Assembly (NCBI RefSeq): GCF_009711125.1
Contig: NZ_WMIB01000009.1
Coordinates: forward strand, 1 to 64,000
Origin: Metabacillus mangrovi
GTDB lineage: Bacteria > Bacillota > Bacilli > Bacillales > Bacillaceae
Reading direction: 5' to 3'
Length of the DNA stretch: 64,000 nucleotides
Shown here: positions 53,789-64,000 of the stretch, piece by piece
How the letters are laid out: every line of letters begins with the position of its first letter
How positions within the stretch are numbered: the stretch's first letter is position 1
Translations under genes and position numbers: made by a program
The notes under the pieces: model-generated
Databases searched by the model: none
What the model was told of the DNA's origin: nothing
Seen by the model: only the letters and a program-made list of their open reading frames with translations

Positions 53789-54697
53789 ATGACTAAAACG
53801 ATCAGAATGCTCATGCCGCAATGGCAGGGCGGAAACAACCCCCATTATTCATTCGGAGCAGAGCTGCTTGCGTGGCTTGCACCTGAAAGTAATCACCCAA
53901 TGATTGAAGTTCCCGTTCAACCTTACAGCGGCACTCCGCTCACTAATGAAAACGGAGTGTACGGGAGAAAACAGCTGCTGGAGCAAGTAAAGTCTGCCCG
54001 GCATCTTATTGATGCCCATCAGCCGGACCGGATTGTCATGTTCGGCGGGGACTGTTTAGTGGAGCAGGCACCTTTTGCCTACTTGAATGAACGATACGGC
54101 GGAGAGCTCGGCTTAATCTGGATTGATGCCCATTCTGACATAATGAAAATTCCCGGGTATGATTACGGTCATACGCTTCCACTCGGTAATCTTCTTGGAG
54201 AGGGCGATGAGGAGTTTGCAGCGCATGTACCCGTTCCTCTAAAACCGGAAAACGTCTTTATTGCAGGCCTGGCTGCGTCTACAAAAGAGGAAGGAGAGGT
54301 TATAGCCGGAACGCTCGCAAAAATGGGCATCGATATACCGGATGATTCAGAGATCCTGAACAGACTTGCCATTAAGACCGCGGGAGCCGCAGAATTGGCA
54401 AACAGCCTTGAATCCGTTAAAACGTGGATTAAACAAGCCGGGATCCAGCATCTGGCCATCCACCTTGATCTGGATGTGCTCGATTCCGCTTCCTTTCGCT
54501 CTCTCCTCTTCGCCAATCCGGAAAGCCCGTATCTTGTATCACCAAAGGGTACCATGCAAATTTCCCGCCTGCTTGAATTGATGGATTTATTATCGGCGGA
54601 AACGAATGTCGTTGGCTTAGGAATCACTGAGCACATGCCTTGGGATGCGATTAACATGAAAAATATGCTTGAGAGGTTTCCGATCCTGGCAAAATAA
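53789..54697 (+). CDS. Arginase-fold (ureohydrolase) family protein with atypical metal site
   Basis: A 302-residue ureohydrolase-fold protein. Metal motifs are IDAHSD (D113, H115, D117) and HLDLDVLD near residue 225. The usual GGDHS motif reads FGGDCLVEQ, so the first metal-site His is Cys89. It could still bind metal or could have changed chemistry; the substrate (arginine, agmatine, formiminoglutamate or other) is not readable. The ATG has AAAGGAGAG 8-9 bases upstream. It is divergent from an HxlR regulator and tail-to-tail with DinB. Confidence 0.8.
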   Translation: MTKTIRMLMPQWQGGNNPHYSFGAELLAWLAPESNHPMIEVPVQPYSGTPLTNENGVYGRKQLLEQVKSARHLIDAHQPDRIVMFGGDCLVEQAPFAYLNERYGGELGLIWIDAHSDIMKIPGYDYGHTLPLGNLLGEGDEEFAAHVPVPLKPENVFIAGLAASTKEEGEVIAGTLAKMGIDIPDDSEILNRLAIKTAGAAELANSLESVKTWIKQAGIQHLAIHLDLDVLDSASFRSLLFANPESPYLVSPKGTMQISRLLELMDLLSAETNVVGLGITEHMPWDAINMKNMLERFPILAK

Positions 54698-54700
54698 CTT

Positions 54701-55171
54701 TTACCGATTAGACGGCCAGGATCCTTGGAGTTTCCGTGTTTGAATGATTTGGCCGGTATGGTAGGCTTCATGAAGCATTTGGTCAAGCAGCTTTTTTTCA
54801 AGGGCATTTCGGCTGAGGTTTTCTTCCGGCATCGCTGTTAAAAGCTCTCTTAATTCAGCGTGGGCATGTTCTGCCCGGCTCTTCACTTTCGTCCACTCCT
54901 TCTCATCACTCGAAGGCTCGGTTAAGTGAAAATTCTCATCACCGCTGAGATGGCGGGTCCAAACTCTGCCTTCTATACCGGCAGCTAGCCTTTCTTTATA
55001 GTAAATCAGATGGTTGAGGGTTTCCCAGATGCTATGTGCAGATTCACCAGCCGGCCTCCAGCTGGCCTGCGCTGGAGTTAAGCCTTCAAGAGCGTCTTTC
55101 AGCGGTGCGTACCAGTTTTCCTGATCATACGTCGAATCCAGTAATTCAATCAGTCGTTCATTTCGCTGCAT
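54701..55171 (-). CDS. DinB-family protein
   Basis: A 156-residue four-helix DinB/YfiT-like protein from the ATG at 55171 (AGGAGGAG 7-8 bases upstream). Probable metal ligands are His in SIWETLNHLIYYK and the His pair in LHEAYHTGQIIQTRKL. The superfamily includes thiol-dependent transferases; most DinB proteins are uncharacterised. It ends 4 bp from the arginase-like stop, without a terminator between. A second, decayed family member lies at 56375-56548. Confidence 0.8.
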   Translation of the reverse strand: MQRNERLIELLDSTYDQENWYAPLKDALEGLTPAQASWRPAGESAHSIWETLNHLIYYKERLAAGIEGRVWTRHLSGDENFHLTEPSSDEKEWTKVKSRAEHAHAELRELLTAMPEENLSRNALEKKLLDQMLHEAYHTGQIIQTRKLQGSWPSNR

Positions 55172-55222
55172 TGTCATCTCCTCCTTGAAGCAACTATTCG
55201 GCAGCTCTGCTTCTATCCCTTT

Positions 55223-55252
55223 AAAAAAACCCGCCAATACGGCGGGTTTTTC
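55223..55252. terminator. Terminator of the secreted-protein gene
   Basis: AAACCCGCC/GGCGGGTTT stem; T-runs on both strands. Confidence 0.85.
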
Positions 55253-55255
55253 ACT

Positions 55256-56170
55256 TTATTCCTGATATGGGTTCACTGCATAATTCCTGCTGAAGGCCCC
55301 AAGTCCGTCAAAGTAAGCATCCGTCAGGGCAGCAGGATCAAGCGCCATCGCGCCTCTTCCCGGGCTGTCATCTGAGTCATCCCAGCCCCAAGGTGCATTC
55401 GCGGCGTTGTCTTTCCCATTATCCCCCGCAAAAGTTCCGAAAGAAGCATACGTTTCGCTATTATTCCTGCGATCCCACAGGCCATCCGGTTCCATTACAG
55501 AAATCAGCTTATAAGCCGCATTTCTGCCGTTCCCGCTGGAAGGAACGCTGCCTTCCCCTGCCGGTTTGTATATGACCCCATCTCCGCCGGGAAATTCTTT
55601 TCCGTCCCACGCTTTCAGACCATGTCCTTTCGCTTCCTGGAAGGTCGCCGGTCTGCCATCTGTCATTTGAATTGTCCCATCAATGTTTTCTTCACCGTCT
55701 GTCAGCGGGCTGCCGGCAGGAGTATACGAGTAAAAATGATTATGGAACACCGTGACCATGCCTTCGAGGCTGCCAGATGGACTGCCATCCTTTCTGACAA
55801 TCATCATCGCACCTTCCAAATCATTTTCATGAGTATCCAGCACGAAATCAGGATAGTCTGTCCAATCACGCGGATGGTAGAAGCTGTAGATGACGAACCA
55901 GTGCGTTTCCGTTTCCGAGACAGAATAATAAGCGCTTCCCTTTAGTTTTCTTAGATCCTGGCTCTGATTCTCCCAATTGTTGCGCATGTTCCAGTCTCCG
56001 TCAAAATTGGCAGCAGTCAGATAGTCCGCATCATAATCCGTACTGTCCGTGTCCTGGTAATGGACGGGTGCCCACTTGGATGCGAGGTCCAGTTCGGATG
56101 CGCTCGCATTTCCTAATGGAGGAAACGCAGCCATAAGCGAAATAAGTATAGCTCCAGCGGTTTTCTTCAC
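55256..56170 (-). CDS. Secreted protein of unknown function, VPS62-like
   Basis: About 304 residues from a GTG at 56170 with AGGAGG upstream (8 bases). The signal peptide is KKTAGAILISLMAAFPPLGN then ASAS. The mature protein starts LDLASKWAPVHYQDTDSTDY and has FDGDWNMRNNWEN, ETHWFVIYSFYHPRDWTDY and MVTVFHNHFYSY. The layout recalls VPS62/DUF946-type proteins, but that is weak. Asp-rich segments suggest calcium binding. The 55-57-kb area around it has remnants and repeats. Confidence 0.6.
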   Translation of the reverse strand: MKKTAGAILISLMAAFPPLGNASASELDLASKWAPVHYQDTDSTDYDADYLTAANFDGDWNMRNNWENQSQDLRKLKGSAYYSVSETETHWFVIYSFYHPRDWTDYPDFVLDTHENDLEGAMMIVRKDGSPSGSLEGMVTVFHNHFYSYTPAGSPLTDGEENIDGTIQMTDGRPATFQEAKGHGLKAWDGKEFPGGDGVIYKPAGEGSVPSSGNGRNAAYKLISVMEPDGLWDRRNNSETYASFGTFAGDNGKDNAANAPWGWDDSDDSPGRGAMALDPAALTDAYFDGLGAFSRNYAVNPYQE

Positions 56171-56374
56171 GGTTAATCTCCTCCTGATCTGGTCTCCTTT
56201 TAACCATAGCAAGCGATTGTTAAGGAAGGATTACAGATTTTTGAAGGTTGGAAATTGAGCCAATAGACATGGGGAAGGGTAGTCAGCAATCCTGCAAGTA
56301 ACTCTTCTATACACACCCGCTCCGGTCTTCTTTAAGACTCAAGTCCTCTGCTTTACCCTAAATTAAGTATATGA

Positions 56375-56548
56375 TTATCCTTCGAAAGCATCTTCATCCC
56401 AGCTATTTTGCAGCTTACGGATAAAAATGATCTGTCCGATGTGATAAGCATTATGTGTTGCAGCATTTCCAAGTATCTCCCACCATTGCGCCGATACAGG
56501 GAACCCTTTTACTTCGCTCTCAACCTTCTCTTCGGACAATAGTTCCTG
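56375..56548 (-). pseudogene. DinB-family C-terminal remnant
   Basis: The minus frame ending in TAA at 56375 reads QELLSEEKVESEVKGFPVSA, then the DinB C-terminal pattern THNAYHIGQIIFIRKLQ and a DEDAFEG tail. Upstream it is closed by an in-frame stop at about 56549, and no start with a ribosome site exists. It therefore covers only about 57 codons of a roughly 155-codon gene. It differs from the intact DinB at 54.7 kb, so it is a separate paralogue. Confidence 0.75.
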
Positions 56549-56577
56549 TTAGATGCAGAAGCTATTGAAAAAATTCG

Positions 56578-56618
56578 AATAAAAAAACATAGGGATCATA
56601 TATTCTCCCTATGTTGTC
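56578..56618 (-). terminator. Terminator of the 47-residue gene
   Basis: ACATAGGGA/TCCCTATGT stem then seven T on minus. Confidence 0.8.
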
Positions 56619-56629
56619 ATACGTATTAG

Positions 56630-56773
56630 TTATCTGTTTTTTTGCTTCTTTTCCAAATACTCCGCACGTAGTTTTTCAAGTTGTTTCTTTTTATCAAATT
56701 TGGCAGACGTTTGTTTTTCATGAAACTTTGTCACAGCTGCCTGACCTTTGGAATCCAATTGATATTTTCCCAC
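56630..56773 (-). CDS. 47-residue basic helical protein
   Basis: A short gene from a GTG at 56773 with AGGTG 6 bases upstream, ended by TAA and a good terminator. It begins MGKYQLDSKGQAAVTKFHEK and runs into a charged, probably coiled-coil tail (KKKQLEKLRAEYLEKK). Similar tiny lysine-rich proteins occur in bacilli; the function is unknown. The ribosome site and terminator support it. Confidence 0.65.
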   Translation of the reverse strand: MGKYQLDSKGQAAVTKFHEKQTSAKFDKKKQLEKLRAEYLEKKQKNR

Positions 56774-56810
56774 TTTGTTCACCTACTTTTTTTATCTTTA
56801 AGATCCGTTA

Positions 56811-56938
56811 AACTTGGCTGTTGATTGCAGCTAGCAGGCGCTCGCTTTCTACGTCTCATTTGTCCCGCTGCTCTTAGCACGGAGTCTTACGCCTTCCGCT
56901 CCAATCAGCAGGTGTCAAAAAATGAACACCACGCTTAA
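56811..56938. repeat. Structured intergenic repeat, copy 1
   Basis: Starts GGCTGTTGATTGCAGCTAGC and ends with TTCCGCT..AATCAGCA and AAAAAATGAACACCA. It shares both ends with copy 2 at 57120-57298 but has a shorter middle. The small hairpin CTGCTcttAGCA is kept. Confidence 0.75.
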
Positions 56939-57119
56939 ATATAGCCTATCTTTAAAGAGAATCTGTTCAATAAGTATAATATACCTTATTTTACTGAAGT
57001 AAACCTTATTACTTTATTAGTTTCAACTAACTTTGCATTTATCAGTAAAAACTTTAGAAATTATCTATTTATGGTTATTATTCCTCCTTATATAAGATTT
57101 TACAACTCCTTTTATTAAG
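56939..57119. other. AT-rich spacer between two structured repeats
   Basis: No gene is seen. ACCTTATT occurs twice in a short span and several A/T runs are present; base composition is clearly poorer in GC than the flanks. Confidence 0.4.
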
Positions 57120-57298
57120 GCTCTGTCGAATTGGGCTGTTGATTGCAGCTAGCAGGTGTTCGTTTTCGGAGGGCTGGCGGTTAGCCTCCTCGTGGCTTCG
57201 CCACTGCGGGGTCTCACCTGTCCCGCTGCTCTTAGCAGGGCGTCTTACGCCTTCCGCTTTAATCAACAATTGGCAAAAAATGAACACCATGCTTTAAC
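57120..57298. repeat. Structured intergenic repeat, copy 2
   Basis: The longer form. The ends pair GTTGATT with AATCAAC; inside are AGGTG/CACCT, a GAGG-type/CCTC stem, GTGGCttcGCCAC, CTGCTcttAGCAG and GGCGTcttACGCC hairpins. Copy 1 lacks about 50 bases of this middle. Confidence 0.75.
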
Positions 57299-57362
57299 AT
57301 AGCCACTTAAGAAGACACTAACTTTCGAGTTGGGCAAAGTTGGCATGACACCCATTTACACA

Positions 57363-57403
57363 CAAAAAAGCCTCGGTATATTGCTGATATACCGAGGCTT
57401 TTT
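57363..57403 (-). terminator. Terminator of the suf operon
   Basis: AAAAAGCCTCGGTATAT/ATATACCGAGGCTTTTT stem, 17 pairs, after sufB. Confidence 0.95.
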
Positions 57404-57408
57404 ATCAT

Positions 57409-58806
57409 TTATCCGATGGAACCTTCCATCTCAAACTTGATCAGGCGGTTCATTTCTACGGCGTATTCCATTGGAAGTTCTTTTGTGAATGGCTCGATGA
57501 AGCCCATTACGATCATTTCGGTTGCTTCTTCTTCAGAGATTCCGCGGCTCATGAGATAGAACAGCTGCTCTTCGGATACTTTTGAAACTTTCGCTTCGTG
57601 CTCCAATGAGATGTTGTCGTTGAGAATCTCATTGTAAGGGATCGTATCGGAAGTGGATTTGTTATCCATGATCAGCGTATCGCACTCGATATTGGAGCGG
57701 GCTCCTTCCGCTTTGCGTCCGAAGTGGACGATTCCGCGGTACGTTACTTTTCCGCCTTGCTTGGAAATGGACTTCGACACGATGGTGGAAGACGTATTCG
57801 GTGCAAGGTGGATCATTTTCGCTCCTGCATCCTGGTGCTGGCCTTTTCCTGCCAGGGCAATGGAAAGCGTCATTCCGCGCGCGCCTTCACCTTTCAGGAC
57901 AACAGCCGGGTATTTCATTGTCAGTTTGGAGCCGATGTTTCCGTCGATCCATTCCATTGTTGCCTGCTCTTCACAGACAGCACGCTTCGTAACGAGGTTG
58001 AACACGTTGTTCGCCCAGTTCTGGATCGTTGTATAACGGCAGTAGCCGCCTTTTTTAATTGCGATTTCCACAACGGCACTGTGAAGGGAGTTGGTTGTGT
58101 AAACCGGTGCTGTACAGCCTTCAACATAATGCACGTGCGCGCCTTCATCAACGATGATCAGCGTACGCTCGAACTGCCCCATGTTTTCGGAGTTGATGCG
58201 GAAGTACGCTTGAAGCGGCGTATCGACTTTTACTCCTTTAGGAACATAAATGAAGGATCCGCCGGACCATACTGCAGAGTTTAGGGCTGCGAACTTGTTG
58301 TCGGTCGGTGGAATGACTTTGCCCCAGTGCTCGCGGAAAAGATCTTCATTTTCACGCAATGCGCTGTCCGTATCCTTGAAGACGATTCCCATTTCTTCAA
58401 GGTCTTCCTTCATATTGTGGTAAACGACTTCGGATTCGTACTGGGCAGAAACACCGGCAAGGTATTTTTGCTCTGCTTCCGGAATACCAAGCTTGTCGAA
58501 CGTGCGCTTGATTTCTTCCGGTACTTCATCCCATGAACGCTCGGACTTCTCAGAAGGTTTTACGTAATACGTAATTTCGTCAAAGTTCAGTGCGTTCAAA
58601 TCTCCGCCCCATTGAGGCATTGGCATATTGTAAAAATGTTCAAGTGATTTCAAACGGAAGTCGAGCATCCATTGCGGCTCTTCCTTCATGCGCGAGATTT
58701 CTTCAACAATCTCTTTAGTCAAACCGCGCTTGGAACGGAAGATGGAGACGTCCTTGTCAGAAAAGCCATATTTGTAATCCCCGATATCAGGCATCTTTTT
58801 AGCCAT
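57409..58806 (-). CDS. sufB: Fe-S assembly protein SufB
   Basis: A 465-residue SufB, the cluster-assembly partner in SufBC2D. Typical segments are [20 protein letters not shown] near the N-terminus, [20 protein letters not shown], and [20 protein letters not shown] with its Cys. The C-terminus reads [20 protein letters not shown]. The ATG has AAGGAGTG upstream. It is last in sufCDSUB, followed by the operon terminator. Confidence 0.97.
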   Translation of the reverse strand: MAKKMPDIGDYKYGFSDKDVSIFRSKRGLTKEIVEEISRMKEEPQWMLDFRLKSLEHFYNMPMPQWGGDLNALNFDEITYYVKPSEKSERSWDEVPEEIKRTFDKLGIPEAEQKYLAGVSAQYESEVVYHNMKEDLEEMGIVFKDTDSALRENEDLFREHWGKVIPPTDNKFAALNSAVWSGGSFIYVPKGVKVDTPLQAYFRINSENMGQFERTLIIVDEGAHVHYVEGCTAPVYTTNSLHSAVVEIAIKKGGYCRYTTIQNWANNVFNLVTKRAVCEEQATMEWIDGNIGSKLTMKYPAVVLKGEGARGMTLSIALAGKGQHQDAGAKMIHLAPNTSSTIVSKSISKQGGKVTYRGIVHFGRKAEGARSNIECDTLIMDNKSTSDTIPYNEILNDNISLEHEAKVSKVSEEQLFYLMSRGISEEEATEMIVMGFIEPFTKELPMEYAVEMNRLIKFEMEGSIG

Positions 58807-58843
58807 CCGTCTTCACTCCTTCTTTAATAGTTTATATTTACTG

Positions 58844-61789
<2,946 letters not shown>

Positions 61790-61807
61790 ATTGAGCCCTC
61801 CTAACGC

Positions 61808-62593
61808 TTACGCTTCTTGTCCGACAGTTTCGTCTTCGATACCCAGTTCTTCTTTAATCCACTCGTAGCCTTCTGATTCCAGACGCTGAGCAAGCTCCGG
61901 TCCGCCGGATTTAACAACTCGGCCCTGCATCATAACATGAACCTTGTCCGGTGTAATATAGTTAAGAAGGCGCTGATAGTGGGTGATAATCAGGCAGCCG
62001 AAGTTTTCGTTGCGCATTTGATTGATTCCTTTGGAAACCACTTTCAGGGCATCGATGTCAAGACCGGAGTCGATTTCATCAAGAATCGCAATTTTAGGCT
62101 GAATCATCATAAGCTGAAGAATTTCATTGCGCTTCTTTTCTCCGCCTGAGAAGCCTTCATTCAGGTAACGCTGTGCCATATCCGGATCCATTTCAAGGAA
62201 CTCCATGTTTTCATCCATTTTGCGGATGAATTTCATCAATGAAATCTCCTGTCCTTCCTCACGGCGCGCATTGATGGATGAACGAAGGAAGTCAGCATTC
62301 GTTACGCCGCTGATTTCGCTTGGGTATTGCATCGCAAGGAAAAGTCCCGCGCGACCGCGCTCATCTACTTCCATTTCAAGAACGTCTTCCCCGTCGAATG
62401 TGATGCTTCCTTTAGTCACCTCATATTTAGGGTGGCCCATAATAGCAGAGGAAAGAGTGGATTTACCCGTTCCGTTCGGTCCCATGATGGCATGGAACTC
62501 TCCGCTTTTAATTTCAAGATTAACACCTTTTAAAATCTCTTTACCATCGATCTCAACGTGTAAATCCTTAATTGTTAAAGTTGAACCTGACAT
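61808..62593 (-). CDS. sufC: Fe-S assembly ATPase SufC
   Basis: A 261-residue ABC-type ATPase. Walker A is GPNGTGKST, the signature NEGFSGGEKKRNEIL, Walker B IAILDEIDSGLD and the H-loop LIITHYQRLL. SufC drives SufBD conformational change. It leads the operon. The ATG has GGAGGTAG 4-5 bases upstream. The 180-base leader upstream has a promoter and a terminator-like hairpin. Confidence 0.97.
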   Translation of the reverse strand: MSGSTLTIKDLHVEIDGKEILKGVNLEIKSGEFHAIMGPNGTGKSTLSSAIMGHPKYEVTKGSITFDGEDVLEMEVDERGRAGLFLAMQYPSEISGVTNADFLRSSINARREEGQEISLMKFIRKMDENMEFLEMDPDMAQRYLNEGFSGGEKKRNEILQLMMIQPKIAILDEIDSGLDIDALKVVSKGINQMRNENFGCLIITHYQRLLNYITPDKVHVMMQGRVVKSGGPELAQRLESEGYEWIKEELGIEDETVGQEA

Positions 62594-62667
62594 GATACTA
62601 CCTCCAGTGATACGGATTTTATGAGTAAAGATCAGCTCTCAGCCTGAGAAATGTGCCTGTTTTCCGC

Positions 62668-62694
62668 AAAAAATCCTGCAGAATCAGCTGCAGG
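62668..62694 (-). promoter_or_regulatory. Terminator-like hairpin in the suf leader
   Basis: On minus CCTGCA/TGCAGG (62689-62694 and 62675-62680) with an 8-base loop is followed by ATTTTTTG, between the promoter and sufC. It could be an attenuator. Confidence 0.45.
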
Positions 62695-62732
62695 CTCCAC
62701 TTTGGCCTTTGCTTTTCTTTCCTTGTTACATA

Positions 62733-62775
62733 AACAAATCATTCTCATTTTATTCTCATTCTAATTTTATAACAA
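62733..62775 (-). promoter_or_regulatory. suf promoter with Fur-like sequence
   Basis: On minus -35 TTGTTA (62770-62775), 17-bp spacer, -10 TAAAAT (62747-62752). TGAGAAT words repeat around the -10 and TGAGAATGATTTGTT (62733-62747) matches the Fur half-site pattern only in part, so Fur control is a guess. Confidence 0.5.
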
Positions 62776-62871
62776 ATGAAATCTGAATACAACCGTTACA
62801 CAGATACCGCGGGTGGATCCGGCAGGGCCATGAACCCTTATCATACCATTAAACAGATGGAATACAAAAAC

Positions 62872-62902
62872 AGGAAAAAAGGACCGTTCCCATAACGGTC
62901 CT
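62872..62902 (-). terminator. Terminator of the small gene at 62921
   Basis: GGACCGTT/AACGGTCC stem then six T on minus. Confidence 0.85.
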
Positions 62903-62920
62903 CTCTCAAGCCTTCATAAT

Positions 62921-63118
62921 TTACGAATGTGCCTGGCGCTGATGTTCAGCCACCATCCGCTGACTCTCTTTGTAGTCTCTTTCACGTTCCTGTTCAACCT
63001 TCAGACGATTATCCAGCTTGCTGCCATACTCTGCATAACTCATTCCATGGGCTTGCTGCATTGCTTTTTCCATTTCGGCCGTATGCTCAAGTTCCAGCTT
63101 CTGCTGCGTAAGAATAAT
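62921..63118 (-). CDS. Small coiled-coil protein with an apparent ATT start
   Basis: An open frame of about 65 codons reading ILTQQKLELEHTAEMEKAMQ, then GMSYAEYGSKLDNRLKVEQE and ending QRQAHS. It is glutamate/glutamine-rich and helical, with no cysteine or membrane segment. AAAGGA sits 6 bases before two consecutive ATT codons (63118 and 63115), and the codon just above them is TTC after an in-frame TGA. The first ATG is 14 codons in with no ribosome site. A good terminator follows. Family unknown. Confidence 0.6.
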   Translation of the reverse strand: MILTQQKLELEHTAEMEKAMQQAHGMSYAEYGSKLDNRLKVEQERERDYKESQRMVAEHQRQAHS

Positions 63119-63405
63119 GAATCATCCTTTCAGTTTTATCAACAGATTTAATGATACCAAACTGCTGACTTCGTTCCAAATTGACTGAGTGCCTGAATAT
63201 TGCTCTTATCTATCACTTAGCCGGATATGCCGTTCGTTAAACATTTAGATGCAGTTTTCCTTCAAATCGCTCCGTATAACTGCGTTTAATGTTTTATAAA
63301 AGAATGGGATAACCATGCGGGAATGAGCCGTCTGCATCCTTCGTTAAGACTCAGCCATAAATAAAAAACACCATCCAGACTGTGCTGAAGGTGTTTTCGA
63401 ACCGG
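63119..63405. other. Intergenic stretch upstream of the small gene
   Basis: About 240 bases without a supported gene lie before the yurZ terminator at 63362. The promoter of the small gene is presumably here; I could not fix it. Confidence 0.3.
63362..63398 (-). terminator. Terminator of yurZ
   Basis: AAACACC/GGTGTTT stem with long loop then TTTTTTATTT on minus. Confidence 0.65.
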
Positions 63406-63774
63406 TTATTGTTTGAGCTGGTTAAGCTCTGTCATGCATTCCTGGACGAGGGTTACAGCCTGGCTCATTGCTGCTCCGCCTCCAAATGCTGCCGTTACAC
63501 CTACTGCTTCAAGGATTTCCTGTTCAGAGGCGCCCTGGTCAAGGCAGCCTTTCGTATGGTAGATAATACAGTATTCATCTTGGGAATACAGGCTGATTCC
63601 AAGAGCGATCAGCTGCTTTTCCTTTTGGGAAAGCTCTCCTTCTTGAAAACAGGCTTCAGTAAATGCATTGAATTGATGGGCAAACTCCGGCATCTTTTGT
63701 GTAAATGCACCCAACCCCATTTTGTATTGATGCAGCGCAGCTTCTGTAGAGTTTCGCGGCTCCATATGTTCCAT
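63406..63774 (-). CDS. yurZ: Carboxymuconolactone decarboxylase/AhpD-like protein YurZ
   Basis: A 122-residue CMD-family protein. The helix with [18 protein letters not shown] keeps one Cys and the His four residues later, but the first Cys of the AhpD CxxC pair is Asp, so disulfide peroxidase chemistry is unlikely. [20 protein letters not shown] closes the fold. The ATG has AGGAGTG 9 bases upstream. It lies between metQ and suf, as yurZ does in B. subtilis. Confidence 0.85.
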   Translation of the reverse strand: MEHMEPRNSTEAALHQYKMGLGAFTQKMPEFAHQFNAFTEACFQEGELSQKEKQLIALGISLYSQDEYCIIYHTKGCLDQGASEQEILEAVGVTAAFGGGAAMSQAVTLVQECMTELNQLKQ

Positions 63775-63875
63775 TCCTGTCCACTCCTATTCCGTAAAGG
63801 TCGGAATTAGTATGCCACCAGTAAAAGCAGCCATGCACCCCGTGCTGCTTTTTCGTTTTATTTCTTGGCATAATA

Positions 63876-63912
63876 AATAAAGAGCCCCACTGTTTCTTCC
63901 AGCAGGGCTCTA
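63876..63912 (-). terminator. Terminator of metQ
   Basis: AGAGCCC/GGGCTCT stem then T-rich tail, just after the metQ stop. Confidence 0.75.
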
Positions 63913-63918
63913 TGTTCA

Positions 63919-64000
63919 TTATTTATCTACAGGTACGACAGCACCTTCATATTTTTCTTCAATAAACTTCTGGATTTCTTCAGAATGCAGAACTTCCACA
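63919..64000 (-). CDS. metQ: Methionine ABC transporter lipoprotein MetQ, C-terminal end, partial
   Basis: The last 26 codons of a minus-strand gene that runs off the right edge. They read VEVLHSEEIQKFIEEKYEGA then VVPVDK, the typical MetQ/NlpA C-terminus. MetQ binds methionine outside the membrane for MetNP. The rest of metNPQ and any SAM riboswitch would lie beyond the window. Synteny with yurZ and suf agrees. Confidence 0.72.
   Translation of the reverse strand, partial: VEVLHSEEIQKFIEEKYEGAVVPVDK

Noticed and set aside
57078-57290. A 70-codon frame over structured repeat copy 2
   Set aside because: It follows the repeat rather than a gene and lacks a ribosome site.

Overview
The window reads as chromosomal DNA of a spore-forming Bacillaceae species related to, but not identical with, Bacillus subtilis. 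The evidence is sporulation and germination genes (GerPC-like, YutH, YutC, LytH, YunB), strong AGGAGG-type ribosome sites, and long runs of genes in the order of the B. subtilis yue/yui/yum/yut/yun/suf region. I saw no rRNA, tRNA, prophage or CRISPR. The only mobile elements are a TnpB-type fragment at the left edge and one REP-associated tyrosine transposase.

Layout. 0-5 kb: IS200/IS605-type tnpB edge, Hsp20 and GerPC-like genes, then on the minus strand an AI-2E transporter, a CNNM/CBS protein, YuzF and an HD protein. 5-6 kb: a large tract of short phased repeats with no convincing gene. 6.2-8.8 kb: cssS, cssR and a small secreted protein. 9-11.5 kb: adeR and ald. 11.5-22 kb: DUF4304, OsmC, a PAS histidine kinase, yuiH, bioY, yuiF, a second phased repeat tract, pepA, DUF309, yuiD, a BtuF-like protein and yuiC. 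23 kb: a modular array of long hairpins. 23.6-33.3 kb: yuiB, yuiA, Nudix, yumB, yumC, the transposase, yutM, dapF, DUF2225, yuzB, yutJ, yuzD and yutI. 33.3-52 kb: yuxL, the hom-thrC-thrB operon, yutH, pgpA, a tandem structured repeat, yutF, yutE, an EAL protein, yutD, yutC, lipA, lytH, yunB-yunF. 52-57.4 kb is accessory: a membrane protein, two further repeat tracts, an HxlR regulator divergent from an arginase-like protein, DinB, a secreted protein, a DinB remnant, a 47-residue protein and two structured repeats. 57.4-62.6 kb: sufCDSUB. The right end has a small gene with an apparent AUU start, yurZ and the 3' end of metQ.

Working together: Fe-S assembly (sufCDSUB, yutM, yutI, and lipA as a client), NADH and ferredoxin redox enzymes (yumB, yumC, yutJ), aspartate-family amino acids (hom, thrC, thrB, dapF), and secretion stress (cssRS). 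Readable control sites include two Rex-type boxes at yumB, one over its promoter; a BirA-type operator over the bioY -35; three AAATGTC sites in the hom leader; and a terminator-like hairpin in the suf leader.

The most unusual content is noncoding. Intergenic tracts at 5.1, 18.3 and 53.1 kb each repeat their own core word every 18/21 or 20 bp, close to two helical turns. The arrays at 23.0 and 40.8 kb keep hairpin pairing while the bases change.
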